A DNA stretch of 64,000 bases from CAYRLW01 sp964425215 (lineage in GTDB: Bacteria > Spirochaetota > Spirochaetia > Treponematales > Breznakiellaceae): assembly GCA_964425215.1 (NCBI GenBank), contig CAYRLW010000016.1:1-64000 (forward strand), in the 5' to 3' direction. Positions 29,094 through 37,936 of this stretch are shown piece after piece (the first letter of the stretch is position 1; each line of letters opens with the position of its first letter). The position numbers were made by a program, and so were the translations under genes. Under the pieces are notes generated by a model. The model saw only the letters and a program-made list of their open reading frames with translations, was not told where the DNA came from and did no database searches.

Positions 29094-30067
29094 TTATCAT
29101 ATTCCCCAAAATATACCATAAAGACTGCCTTAATCTGTTTATCTGAAGCGTTAAGTCCCTGGGCCTTCAGTTGCGTTCCAATTTCCGCGACCGTGGTGTC
29201 GTTTTTTTGTTGTTTTAGGGCGATTATTTTAGCCATAACGTCGGGACTAGGGGGCTTGGGGGCGCTGAAAAGTCCCTTAGACAGGGCGGCCACGGTGGCG
29301 GCGGCGATTTTATCCTTCGCGGCTCCCAATTCCTGGTTTTCAGCCCGCAACGCGGCAATGGCATCCCGATTTTCTTGCAGTTGTCCGTTTAAAATTGTAA
29401 TAAGGCCTTCCTGTTCTTTTAGTCTTTGTTCCAAGTTCGTGATAAGGGTCCTATTCTGTTCCCCCAGGGCTACCAACTGATCCCGAAGCCCGTCGATCCG
29501 GGAGGACAGGTAGGTGGGATCGTTGTTGCGAATATACTGGGCCGGATCGTCTATGGCCGCTCTGAGATGGCTCAAAAGGGAAGGTTCATCGATCAACTGT
29601 CCCTGAAAACGGATAAAATAATCCCCCGATTTAACGCGGAAATCAAAGGTAACCTCTTCCCCTGCGGTGGCAAAAAAGAGCCCCCCGGGAATATGGGGAA
29701 GCAGATCCTTACCCTGGTACACAAAACGGGATGGAATGATCAGAGCCCGTAGGGTGTCCCCTTCCAGCGACAGGTTTACCCTGGCGAGGGTAAGGCTCTG
29801 CCACGAAGAGAGTTTCCCGTACAGATCCTGTATAAGGCCTACCGTTTTATCCGATAAACCATCTCTGGTTTCAAAAGAAAGAATTGGAACGGCGGTTCCG
29901 GAGGCGGTGTAAACTATCATTCCATTCTTTTTTGTCTGGGAAAAGTCCGTATATCCCCTATCTTGGAGGGCTCTTTGCCAATCGTCCGGTACGGTCTGGC
30001 TCCACAAAGAGAACGGGAGAAGCATAACGAGTATGGCTAACAGGGAAACGCGGTTTCGCGCTTTCAT
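29090..30067 (-). CDS. Exported coiled-coil protein of unknown function
   Basis: I do not recognise this family. It has 325 residues with a signal peptide at about 1-23 ending SLWSQ. A globular part covers about 24-185 (DFSQTKKNGMIVYTASGTAVPIL, DYFIRFQGQLIDEPSLL) and a coiled coil about 195-255 with heptads of Leu, Ile and Gln. A short helical tail with the motif PSPDVMAKIIALKQQKNDTTVAEI resembles a small helix-turn-helix. It should be periplasmic. It overlaps genes on both sides by four bases (ATGA), which ties it to the coiled-coil membrane protein before it and the PAS protein after it. Confidence 0.72.
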   Translation of the reverse strand: MKARNRVSLLAILVMLLPFSLWSQTVPDDWQRALQDRGYTDFSQTKKNGMIVYTASGTAVPILSFETRDGLSDKTVGLIQDLYGKLSSWQSLTLARVNLSLEGDTLRALIIPSRFVYQGKDLLPHIPGGLFFATAGEEVTFDFRVKSGDYFIRFQGQLIDEPSLLSHLRAAIDDPAQYIRNNDPTYLSSRIDGLRDQLVALGEQNRTLITNLEQRLKEQEGLITILNGQLQENRDAIAALRAENQELGAAKDKIAAATVAALSKGLFSAPKPPSPDVMAKIIALKQQKNDTTVAEIGTQLKAQGLNASDKQIKAVFMVYFGEYDK

Positions 30068-31602
30068 GGGGTGACCTCCTGGGCTGTGGTCAGTTGCAGG
30101 ACCACTTTATCAAAACTTGCTATGGTCGCGTCGGGGCTGGAAGGCCGGATTGTGCCTATTATAAGGTCCCCATCCCGACGAATTTGAATTTCGGCGATGG
30201 ATTCGTTCTCGTTCCGGAAAATCCACGCTGTACGGCCCGAAAGGGAATCGTCCACGTACTGGGGATCCATAAAGAGAAGGATCCGGCTGGTATTTTTACC
30301 GTCTATCACGATGCCAGAAACGTTGATGGATCGAACGTACGCGGTAAGGGCTCCAGAAAAATCCGAGACGCGGCCCCGAAGGAGGGATATTTGATCCTGT
30401 AAGTCCGAAATATTGGTTCGTAATTGGCTAATCCGGTCTTCCCGATTGGCGATCGCGTCGGAGGATGCTTGGAGCAGACTGAGGTACCGCAGGCCAAACC
30501 TGTTAAGCGCCGAATCGATGGCAGTCAAGGTCGGGGGGATCGAATTGATATAGGGTACCGATTGGAGTTTGGAAACCAGGGTGTGAATGTCGTTAGCCAC
30601 CCCCAGGGCTTGTTGTACGCTTTGCCGATCCAGGGGACTGTAGGGGGGAGGATTTTTTAAAACCAGGGGGAACGGGGTTGAAGAAGCGTCAGGGGTACCG
30701 TAGGAAGTCATAAGGCCGTTAATGCTATCGTCGGCGGACCACGTGGGGTTGTAACGGGCGGTCAGATCCGCCAAATCCTGCGCGTGTTTTTTTGTCAGCT
30801 GATCCAAGGCCCCTTGGAGACGTTTGTTAGAATCGGCCTTTTCCTGGCTTATCGATTTTTCCAAGGTAGCTATACGGGCGGTGTAAAAATCGTTCAGCTT
30901 TTGTTTTTCCATTTCAAAGATTTTTTGTTGATTATCCAAGGCTTCCTGTTGTTTTTTCGCCTGGTCCATGCTTTTGGTGTCGTAGGCGGCCAATTTTTCC
31001 TGAAGGGCCGTAATTTCCTGCCGTTTTTCGGCTATTTTGGAAGCGTAGCGTCTTTGAATAGCCGCGGTAGCCTGTTTAGCAGACCCGTCGATCGTTTTTT
31101 GCCGCGCGTCCCGGTCGGCGGGGTTTAAATTCATGGCCAACAGCAAATCCGAGTCGGCTTTTCGTTTGTTTTCCACGGAAGCGATTTCGTTTTGCATATC
31201 CGTCTGCAGGACCGAGAGTTCCCGGGCCACCCGGTCCAAGTCGTCGTTGTACCGTTTTGCGCTATCCAGCAGATCCCGTAAGTTGAGATCCTCAAAATTT
31301 TTAATGTCCACGGTGATCCGCTTAGTCCGCTGATCGATAATCTGGGTAATGCCCCAGGACCCGAGTCCTACCACCACGACTATAAGGGCCAGCGTAAGGG
31401 GAACTACGGGGCTACGGTTCTTTTTAGTTTTTTGAAACTCCGATATCAAATCGTAGGGTTTTTCCCCCCCGGCCCGGAGCTTTTTTTTCTGATCCCCCAA
31501 AAAAAGTGAAACATCCCGGCGCTCGGTTATGGAAAGGTCTTCCCCCTTCCCAGAGCCCTGGTCGTCGCCTACTTTGTGTCCATGGTCCATACGCCGTTCC
31601 AT
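30064..31602 (-). CDS. Membrane-anchored long coiled-coil protein of unknown function
   Basis: A 512-residue protein with about 65 charged cytoplasmic residues, one membrane helix (about 67-88, PVVPLTLALIVVVVGLGSWG) and a long periplasmic coiled coil (about 95-285) rich in Gln, Lys and Ala. A globular C-terminal domain follows (about 290-512, ending in beta-rich SGRTAWIFRNENESIAEIQIRR). No known family is recognised. The layout resembles the protein at 41327-43693. Its start lies inside the cyclase gene before it (34-base overlap), and it overlaps the next gene by ATGA. ATG at 31590 is another possible start. Confidence 0.75.
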   Translation of the reverse strand: MERRMDHGHKVGDDQGSGKGEDLSITERRDVSLFLGDQKKKLRAGGEKPYDLISEFQKTKKNRSPVVPLTLALIVVVVGLGSWGITQIIDQRTKRITVDIKNFEDLNLRDLLDSAKRYNDDLDRVARELSVLQTDMQNEIASVENKRKADSDLLLAMNLNPADRDARQKTIDGSAKQATAAIQRRYASKIAEKRQEITALQEKLAAYDTKSMDQAKKQQEALDNQQKIFEMEKQKLNDFYTARIATLEKSISQEKADSNKRLQGALDQLTKKHAQDLADLTARYNPTWSADDSINGLMTSYGTPDASSTPFPLVLKNPPPYSPLDRQSVQQALGVANDIHTLVSKLQSVPYINSIPPTLTAIDSALNRFGLRYLSLLQASSDAIANREDRISQLRTNISDLQDQISLLRGRVSDFSGALTAYVRSINVSGIVIDGKNTSRILLFMDPQYVDDSLSGRTAWIFRNENESIAEIQIRRDGDLIIGTIRPSSPDATIASFDKVVLQLTTAQEVTP

Positions 31603-33260
31603 CCTTCCGGGGCGGTGCGTCCCTCGATCCGTTGCAGAAAAACCGCCGCAGGCAATACCGCGGAGGCATTAAAGGCTTTTCGAGCCTCTTCCCAGCGCCC
31701 CTGGTAGTACTGTTTTAAACCTTCGCTAAAGGCTTCGTATCGCTGTAGTTCCCCTTCATGGATCTCTTGGGTATCCATGGGTAAAAATATTTTCTTTCCC
31801 TCGGTTTTCCCCTTTACTTGAACCGTGTCCAGTTCGATAAAGGCAAAGCGATCGGTGACCGAGCGGACCTCTTGGACCACGTACTCCGAACAGACGATGG
31901 GAACACGGTAAATCCTTGTTAACCCCTCTAGACGGGAGGCGCTGTTCACGTTATCGCCGATAACCGTATTGGTCATCCGTTCCGTGGAACCGATATTGCC
32001 GTAGAACACCTGCCCCCCGTCTATGCCCACCCCGACTTCCAGCATCACCGCCTTATACACCCGCATTTCCGCTGGGCTCAGTCCTCCCCGTTCCTTTTCT
32101 ATGACCTCTTTCCGTTCGGTCATCGCGTCCCGGAGCGATTGGGCAATGGACTGAATTTCGTAGGCCGAAAGCAGAGCATCGAGGGATTTAACCGCCCCCT
32201 CGGTGAGGGTTCCGTAAATGGTCAGTAGCGCGTCCCCAATAATGGATCCCACGATCCCGTTGTGGCTGTGGATCCTTCGAATTGCCCGGTCGTAGTGGAT
32301 GTTGAGCAGGGCAATAATATCGTTTCCCAGGGTCTCGGTCATAAAAGTGAAGCCCTTGATGTCCGAGAACAGGATGGTCAGCTCCTTTTGCGTTCCCTCC
32401 AAGCGGATTTCCCGTTCCTGGTACGCCCGGTTTACCACGTCTTGGGTAACAAAGGTTTTAAAGATCACCATGAGGTTATTGATAGAAGACGATAGGGCGT
32501 TAAACGAGGTGCCCAGGTAGGTAACCTCGTCGTTGGGCGCATTCTCCAGGTCTATCAATTCCATCCTTTGGGATTCCTGCATCCGCATCAGGGCGTCGGT
32601 GATCCGGGGGACAAAACGGAGGATGTACCGCATCAACAACATCCCGAGGACCGTAAAAACAAAGGTAATTATCAGAATGATTATTCCAATTTGGGCAAAA
32701 ATAATCTGGGTGGGCTGATAAAACTCCGCCCGATCCTCTAGACGCATAAGGTACATTTGCCATTTTTCGTTGTACTTATACACCCCAAAATAATCCCTGC
32801 CCCCAATAGTGGGATACAGGGAGCCTTCTTGGATGTTTTTATCTTTCCGGTCGGATTCCAATTTTTCAAGGACTTTTTTATCCGGAAATACGGTAAAGGC
32901 TTCTTTCCCCGCGTGGAAAAAAACCGTGCCATCACCCTTAACCCCCAGGGCCAGGGATCGGCTGAGCTTAAAATCCCTGGCCGCGTTGGATTCCAGGGCC
33001 GAGACCGTATCGTTTAGATTTTTGGAAAATTGATAAATGTCGTATTGGTTAGAAGCGAAGGTGTACATCTCCTTCAGTTCCTTTACCAACAGTTCGTTCA
33101 TCAGGTTGACGTAGACGCCCCGGTTTAAGGTAAGGTTTATATAGTTGGTCGAAAAGCTGGAGACCAAAACGAGGGATACAAAAACCACCAGTATTTTAAC
33201 CGTCAGGGGAACCACGCGGACGCCGCCGATCTTTCGCCCCAAAAGATGAGTGTCTATCAC
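31569..33260 (-). CDS. Class III adenylate/guanylate cyclase with periplasmic sensor and HAMP
   Basis: An inner-membrane cyclase of about 563 residues. Helix 1 is at about 20-40, an extracytoplasmic sensor at about 45-195, helix 2 at about 197-220, then HAMP and the catalytic domain (about 285-500). Metal-binding Asp are in LFSDIKGF and IIGDALL (Asp343), and transition-state Asn/Arg in VNSASRLEG. The purine-selecting Lys seen in adenylate cyclases (VDKYIGDA) is Ser339 here (VGSIIGDA), and an insert of about 20 residues follows (RDAMTERKEVIEKERGG), so substrate is uncertain. The tail PEGWNGVWTM recalls that of the 34992 cyclase. I chose GTG 33260 behind GGAG; TTG 33272 is the alternative. It heads a six-gene operon. 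Confidence 0.88.
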   Translation of the reverse strand: MIDTHLLGRKIGGVRVVPLTVKILVVFVSLVLVSSFSTNYINLTLNRGVYVNLMNELLVKELKEMYTFASNQYDIYQFSKNLNDTVSALESNAARDFKLSRSLALGVKGDGTVFFHAGKEAFTVFPDKKVLEKLESDRKDKNIQEGSLYPTIGGRDYFGVYKYNEKWQMYLMRLEDRAEFYQPTQIIFAQIGIIILIITFVFTVLGMLLMRYILRFVPRITDALMRMQESQRMELIDLENAPNDEVTYLGTSFNALSSSINNLMVIFKTFVTQDVVNRAYQEREIRLEGTQKELTILFSDIKGFTFMTETLGNDIIALLNIHYDRAIRRIHSHNGIVGSIIGDALLTIYGTLTEGAVKSLDALLSAYEIQSIAQSLRDAMTERKEVIEKERGGLSPAEMRVYKAVMLEVGVGIDGGQVFYGNIGSTERMTNTVIGDNVNSASRLEGLTRIYRVPIVCSEYVVQEVRSVTDRFAFIELDTVQVKGKTEGKKIFLPMDTQEIHEGELQRYEAFSEGLKQYYQGRWEEARKAFNASAVLPAAVFLQRIEGRTAPEGWNGVWTMDTK

Positions 33261-33346
33261 TTTTAGCTCCAATTAACTCAATTTTACATAATTATCTCTA
33301 AAACGCAAGGAATATTTGTTAAAAATACTTTATATTTATAGTAATC

Positions 33347-33943
33347 ATGGACCATAGTAACGATGATTTACCCACCATTTCTGCGGTGGATCTATTTTTA
33401 GCCAACGATTTGATCGAACGGGGAGACTATGGTAAGGCGGTGGAGCTGTTGGAAGCCGCGGTAGCCGAAAATCCCACCGACAGTACCGCTTTGACCGAAC
33501 TCGGCATCGCTTTTACCGAGGGGGGTGAACAGGAAAAGGCGATAAAAGCTCTGGTACGGTCGATTCAGCTGGAAGAAGGGGCTCCGGAAGCCCACGAAGC
33601 CCTCGGGTGCGCCTACTATCGTTCGGGTCGGTACCAAGAGGCCCGGCGGCACCTGGAACGGGCCCGGGAGCTGTCTCCCCGGGACAGCGGGATCCTGCGG
33701 AACCTGGGGATCGCGGTGGATAAATTGGGGGATTTTGACGGCGGCCTAGCCCTGGTGGAAGAAGCGATCCGGATCAACGCCTACGATTACCAGGCCCTGT
33801 ACGCCCTTGCTTCCTTTCGGCTCCGGCAGGGAGAGCTGGAAGAAGCTTTGGAGGTGTTGGGCCGCATCGCTTCGGATAATTCCCCCGTGGGACTTCGTCT
33901 TTTGGCCCTCGATCACATCAAAAATCTTCGCCGTTACCTCTAA
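33347..33943 (+). CDS. TPR repeat protein
   Basis: A 198-residue cytoplasmic protein made of about four to five tetratricopeptide repeats (for example ALTELGIAFTEGGEQEKAIKALVRSIQL, AHEALGCAYYRSGRYQEARRHLERARE and ILRNLGIAVDKLGDFDGGLALVEEAI). TPR repeats bind other proteins. No signal peptide or enzyme domain is seen. It is divergent from the first cyclase (74-bp AT-rich gap) and convergent with the Memo-family gene. A scaffold role for the neighbouring signalling proteins is a guess. Confidence 0.85.
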   Translation: MDHSNDDLPTISAVDLFLANDLIERGDYGKAVELLEAAVAENPTDSTALTELGIAFTEGGEQEKAIKALVRSIQLEEGAPEAHEALGCAYYRSGRYQEARRHLERARELSPRDSGILRNLGIAVDKLGDFDGGLALVEEAIRINAYDYQALYALASFRLRQGELEEALEVLGRIASDNSPVGLRLLALDHIKNLRRYL

Positions 33944-34017
33944 GGAGCCGTTGCCCATAAAGAGCCGACCCCGTTAAAAAGCCAACTCCCTAAAATGTCG
34001 CCCCCATGGCTTCTTTA

Positions 34018-34848
34018 CTATTTAAAAGAAAGGGCCGCGTACCGCCTTTGGGGTTCCCCGGAACCCTCGTCCAAACAGAGGGACGCCCGGACCCTGGGCT
34101 TCCAGTGGGAAGCCAAACGGCTTCCCAGAAGGGCCGCTACCGCCGCGGCGCCGCAGGCGGAAATTTCCTTGCGGACCAGGGACGGGATGATTAATTCTTC
34201 CTTCCGTTCTAAAAGCAGGTGTAAAAAGGTTTCCGATTGGTTCGGTCGAGTATCCCCGCTGGAGTGTTCCGACAGGTTGGATGAAAGGACAAAGAGGGTC
34301 TCTTCCAACCGGGAGGTGAATACCACGTCCAAGGCCCGGGAAAGGCTGGAAATAACCGAAGGCCGATACCCGCCCACCAGGATGGGAACGATTTTGACGG
34401 TAGGAAAACAATATTTAACAAAGGGGAGAAGGATTTCCAGAGAATGCTCGTATAAATGGGGAATATCGTTTCTTTCCATAACGGTCCCACAGGATTCCAG
34501 CTCGTCAATCAGGTCCTGGGCCACGTCCAGATCCCCCAAAGGGGTTTCGAAGGAGGTGGAATCGGTTAAAAAGATACCATCTTCTTGGCCGTCATGGATG
34601 GGGCCTAAGAGCACCACCTGAGAAAGGGAACGTTTCTGGGCCGCTGCGAAGGCCGCGCCGCTGACAAGGCCGGAGATTTCCCAGCTTCCGTGGGGTGCTA
34701 AAATCGCTTGGGCGTCGTCCTCCGTATGGGAATCCGACGCGGAAAGGTAGGTTTCCAGCGCTTGGGTGGCCCCCTCGGCGCTTTCGGGGTAAAAAATACC
34801 CCCCATAACCGAGGCCCTTCGTTTTTGGTCCGTATTTTCAATTTCCAT
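34018..34848 (-). CDS. amrB: AmmeMemoRadiSam system protein B (Memo family)
   Basis: A 276-residue Memo-family protein, related to class III extradiol dioxygenases. Segments typical of the family are GGIFYPESAEG, ILAPHGSWEISGLVSGAAFA (APH.G), VVLLGPIHDGQEDGIFL and YEHSLEILLPFVKYCFPTVKIVPILVGG. The His of APHG, of GPIHDG and of EHSLE fit a metal site. It is the partner of the AMMECR1 protein at 8942-9529. I prefer the ATG at 34848 (MEIENTDQ), since the 24 codons before it do not look like the family; the frame opens at 34920. Confidence 0.85.
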   Translation of the reverse strand: MEIENTDQKRRASVMGGIFYPESAEGATQALETYLSASDSHTEDDAQAILAPHGSWEISGLVSGAAFAAAQKRSLSQVVLLGPIHDGQEDGIFLTDSTSFETPLGDLDVAQDLIDELESCGTVMERNDIPHLYEHSLEILLPFVKYCFPTVKIVPILVGGYRPSVISSLSRALDVVFTSRLEETLFVLSSNLSEHSSGDTRPNQSETFLHLLLERKEELIIPSLVRKEISACGAAAVAALLGSRLASHWKPRVRASLCLDEGSGEPQRRYAALSFK

Positions 34849-34991
34849 ACTAAAAGTGTAGGCCTTAGAAAAGGTTCCCGCAAGAGACAGGGGTACTATA
34901 TAGTTTGTTTTGAAAGGCACGTATCGAAATTTTTAGAAATATTGAAAAAAAAGCATTGCGATGGGGGCAACTGTTTCGTATAGTACTAGGT

Positions 34992-36650
34992 ATGAGCATA
35001 CGGCTCAAGATTATATTAGTGGTAATTCCTCTTCTTATCGCTTCGGTCGTTCCGGTGGGTATGTCGTCCTACTTTGTGGCCGCGTCGTCGGTAACCCGGG
35101 TGGCGGTGGACTTTTTGGATTTTAAGTCCACGGAGTTGGAAAAGTACGCCGAAAACCAATGGAACCTGCTCGTGGATAACGGGTTCGTGGGGCGTTCCGA
35201 TATGGAACAGGCGGCAAAAGCGGCGGTAGAGGCCTTTGCTCGGAGCATTCTGCGAAGCCCTACCGAAACTATCCTTGCGGTGGATTCCTCGGGAACCGTA
35301 ACCATGAGGGCCGGTCCTGCGGTTCCCCAGGAGGCCGAAAAGGCAAACCTGGCGAATCTGGCCAAGGCGGGGCAACGGGGTTTTGTATCCCTTAAAATCG
35401 GTGGCATGGACCGGGTCGCGGCGACCCTGACCTTCGCGCCCTTTAGCTGGCAAATGTTTGTCACCGAGGAACGGAGGACCTTCTATGGGGACGTGGAAAC
35501 CATAGCCCGCACCTCCCTGTATATCCTCCTGGGCGCCATGGTCGTGGCGATCCTTATCCTCCTTTTTTTAACCCGGTTTCTTACTAAACCCATAGGCACG
35601 GTAGTCCAGGTTATGCGCCGGATTATCGAGTCCAACAATTTAAAAGAACGGGTTCCGGTGGTGTACAGGGACGAAATCGGAGAACTTTCCCATACCTTTA
35701 ACCTGATGTTGGAAGAATTGGATACCGCGTACACCCAAATTAAGCGGTACGCCTTTGAAGCCGTGGTGGCCCAAAAGCGGGAAATGAAGATCCGCAATAT
35801 CTTCCAATTGTATGTTCCCAAGGACGTAATCGACGAAGTCTTTATAAATCCCGAAAAGATGCTGGTGGGAAACAACCGGGATGTGGCTATCCTCTTTGCG
35901 GATATCCGCAGTTTTACCACCATTTCAGAAAAAATGGCCCCCGACGCCCTGGTAAACTCGCTGAACCGTTATTTTTCCAGCATGGTGGATATCATCGTCG
36001 CCCGGGACGGGATGGTGGATAAGTACATCGGCGACGCCATAATGGCGGTGTTCGGCGCCCCGGTAAGCCATGGCAACGACGCTTACGATTCGGTGGTGGC
36101 GGGGCTGGAGATGACCGCCGCGTTGGAACTTTTTAACAAGGAACAATTGCGGCTGGGGGCTCCGGAATTCCGGATCGGCGTGGGGATTAACTACGGCATC
36201 GTCACGGTGGGGAATATCGGGTGCGATAAAAAGATGAACTATACGGTTATCGGCGATACGGTAAACCTGGCGTCCCGGCTGGAAGGACTTACCAAGAAAT
36301 ACCATCAGCCCATACTATTTTCCGAGTCGGTGTACGATCAACTCGCAGGCCGCCTGCCCTGCCGGGTGGTGGACAAGGTGGCCGTTAAGGGCAAGACCCA
36401 GGGCGCTAATATTCTCACCGCCCGCTTTACCCTGAATCAAGCGGAAACCGAGGCCTGGAAGATCCACGAAGAGGGGATTGAACGGTATTATAGGAGGGAT
36501 TTTTCCGGTGCCGCAGGTGTTTTTGAGCGGATATTAACCCTCCTGCCCGAAGATACGGTGGCTCTGCAGTACCTGGATCGCTGTAAAACCTTTATCCGAA
36601 ATCCTCCCCCCGCGGATTGGGATGGGGTGGAAGTGATGACGGAGAAATAA
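34992..36650 (+). CDS. Class III adenylate cyclase with sensor and HAMP domains
   Basis: An inner-membrane adenylate cyclase of 552 residues. Helix 1 is at about 5-28, an extracytoplasmic Cache-like sensor at about 30-170, helix 2 at about 178-200, HAMP at 200-255 and the catalytic domain at about 290-470. All key residues are present: Asp in LFADIRSF, Lys344 and Asp348 in VDKYIGDAIMAVFG, Asp in VIGDTVNLASRLEG with Asn and Arg. The Lys/Asp pair indicates ATP as substrate. A TPR-like C-terminus ends PADWDGVEVMTEK, much like the tail of the minus-strand cyclase. It is followed after two bases by the first barrel-like gene and heads a five-gene operon. An ATG 12 codons upstream is possible. Confidence 0.92.
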   Translation: MSIRLKIILVVIPLLIASVVPVGMSSYFVAASSVTRVAVDFLDFKSTELEKYAENQWNLLVDNGFVGRSDMEQAAKAAVEAFARSILRSPTETILAVDSSGTVTMRAGPAVPQEAEKANLANLAKAGQRGFVSLKIGGMDRVAATLTFAPFSWQMFVTEERRTFYGDVETIARTSLYILLGAMVVAILILLFLTRFLTKPIGTVVQVMRRIIESNNLKERVPVVYRDEIGELSHTFNLMLEELDTAYTQIKRYAFEAVVAQKREMKIRNIFQLYVPKDVIDEVFINPEKMLVGNNRDVAILFADIRSFTTISEKMAPDALVNSLNRYFSSMVDIIVARDGMVDKYIGDAIMAVFGAPVSHGNDAYDSVVAGLEMTAALELFNKEQLRLGAPEFRIGVGINYGIVTVGNIGCDKKMNYTVIGDTVNLASRLEGLTKKYHQPILFSESVYDQLAGRLPCRVVDKVAVKGKTQGANILTARFTLNQAETEAWKIHEEGIERYYRRDFSGAAGVFERILTLLPEDTVALQYLDRCKTFIRNPPPADWDGVEVMTEK

Positions 36651-36652
36651 CC

Positions 36653-37936
36653 ATGGACTGCCGTCGCGGTTCCCCGAATAGGGCTTTTTTCTTCTTTTTT
36701 CTCTGGTGGGGGCTGTTGGGCTTTCTCTTTTCTGTGGGCGCCCAAGAATCCCCTCCCCGGGAATTGGATACAAAGGCGGGGGTCCTGGTACTGGATAGGG
36801 ACCCTTCGCCGGAGGCGGAAGAGGATGCCCAACGCTTTGCCGACGCGGTGGTGGCTTCTACCCGGGCGGCCTTTGTGGAGCGGGGGCTCGCGATCGATCC
36901 TAAGCCGCTACATGCCCGATCCGATATCCGGGGAATGTGGGAAACCGAAAACCAGGGCGCCCAAATCGCCGGGAATCAGGTGGAACGGGAAGCGGGGGCC
37001 CGCTGGGTACTCTGGATCCGTACGGCCCTGGACGGAAGTCGTCTGTTTTGGCGTATCAATGTTTACGACGCTGAAAACGGAGTCCTCCTGGGGGCGGATT
37101 CCTACTCCACCTTCGCCGGCCTTTCGGCCCTTCCGGTGATCGACGATTCGGCCAAACGGATAGCCCAGGAATGGGAGAAGGCGAAGGTTCGGGAGACGGA
37201 AAACGTAGAGTTGGTGTCTATCAGCCAGCGCTTTGTTTCCCCCGATCCGGGGGTATCGATCCGGTTCGGTTCCGGAACGGGAGGCTCTTGGGAAGGGGGT
37301 ACCTTCAAGTCCCGGGAGCTCAATGCTACCTATGTCCCCTTCCGGAAGGGCCAGCCGGTGACGGTGGAAGTGTACCGGAACGGTTATTGGAGCAAAGAGG
37401 TAACCCTGCCCAAGGGTATCCAGGAAAAACCCGTTACCATACCTCGACTGCAAAAAAAGACCCAAAGCGCCTGGGGCCTTAACATGGGAATCGGCCGCCT
37501 TTTGGGGACGGCTCTGGTGTACCGCTGGTACCCGGTCCCCGATCGGGTATTTTTTAAAACCGAAAACGCCCTATGGGACACCCAACGGTTTACCCCCGGC
37601 TCTTCCCCGGTCCTCCACGATGAATTACGCTTCGGCGTGGGCGCGTACTTACAAGAAAAGGTGGACGCGCCGTTTCGGTACTCCCTGGGTATAGGAACCT
37701 CCGCCATCGCCACGGTCCTCCTTAACGCCCCCGGGTATACCACCGTCCCCGCCGGGATCGACCTAACCTTTGAACCCCTGTGGATGACCCTAGAGTACCA
37801 CTTTCCCCGCTGGGCCGTCGTTTTGGAAAATAGGATACCCTATTCCCTGGGAACCGGGTTTTTGAACCAGGGCTGGATGTCCATCGAAAATATGGGGCCC
37901 CTGTTTGTCAGTCTGGGGGTATTGCTAAAATGGTAA
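36653..37936 (+). CDS. Exported protein with N-terminal globular, PEGA-like and C-terminal barrel-like regions
   Basis: Not a recognised family. It has 427 residues with a signal peptide at about 1-29 (FFFFFLWWGLLGFLFSVGAQ). Residues about 30-175 are globular and look like the CsgG/TolB-type N-terminal fold (ARWVLWIRTALDGSRLFWRINVYDAENG). About 185-250 resembles a PEGA-type beta domain (VSIRFGSGTGGSW, VTVEVYRNGYWSKEVTLP). The last 170 residues alternate polar and aromatic residues as an outer-membrane beta-barrel does and end LLKW. It starts two bases after the cyclase gene and overlaps the next gene (ATGGTAA). It has the same three-part order as the 39018 protein. Confidence 0.7.
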   Translation: MDCRRGSPNRAFFFFFLWWGLLGFLFSVGAQESPPRELDTKAGVLVLDRDPSPEAEEDAQRFADAVVASTRAAFVERGLAIDPKPLHARSDIRGMWETENQGAQIAGNQVEREAGARWVLWIRTALDGSRLFWRINVYDAENGVLLGADSYSTFAGLSALPVIDDSAKRIAQEWEKAKVRETENVELVSISQRFVSPDPGVSIRFGSGTGGSWEGGTFKSRELNATYVPFRKGQPVTVEVYRNGYWSKEVTLPKGIQEKPVTIPRLQKKTQSAWGLNMGIGRLLGTALVYRWYPVPDRVFFKTENALWDTQRFTPGSSPVLHDELRFGVGAYLQEKVDAPFRYSLGIGTSAIATVLLNAPGYTTVPAGIDLTFEPLWMTLEYHFPRWAVVLENRIPYSLGTGFLNQGWMSIENMGPLFVSLGVLLKW

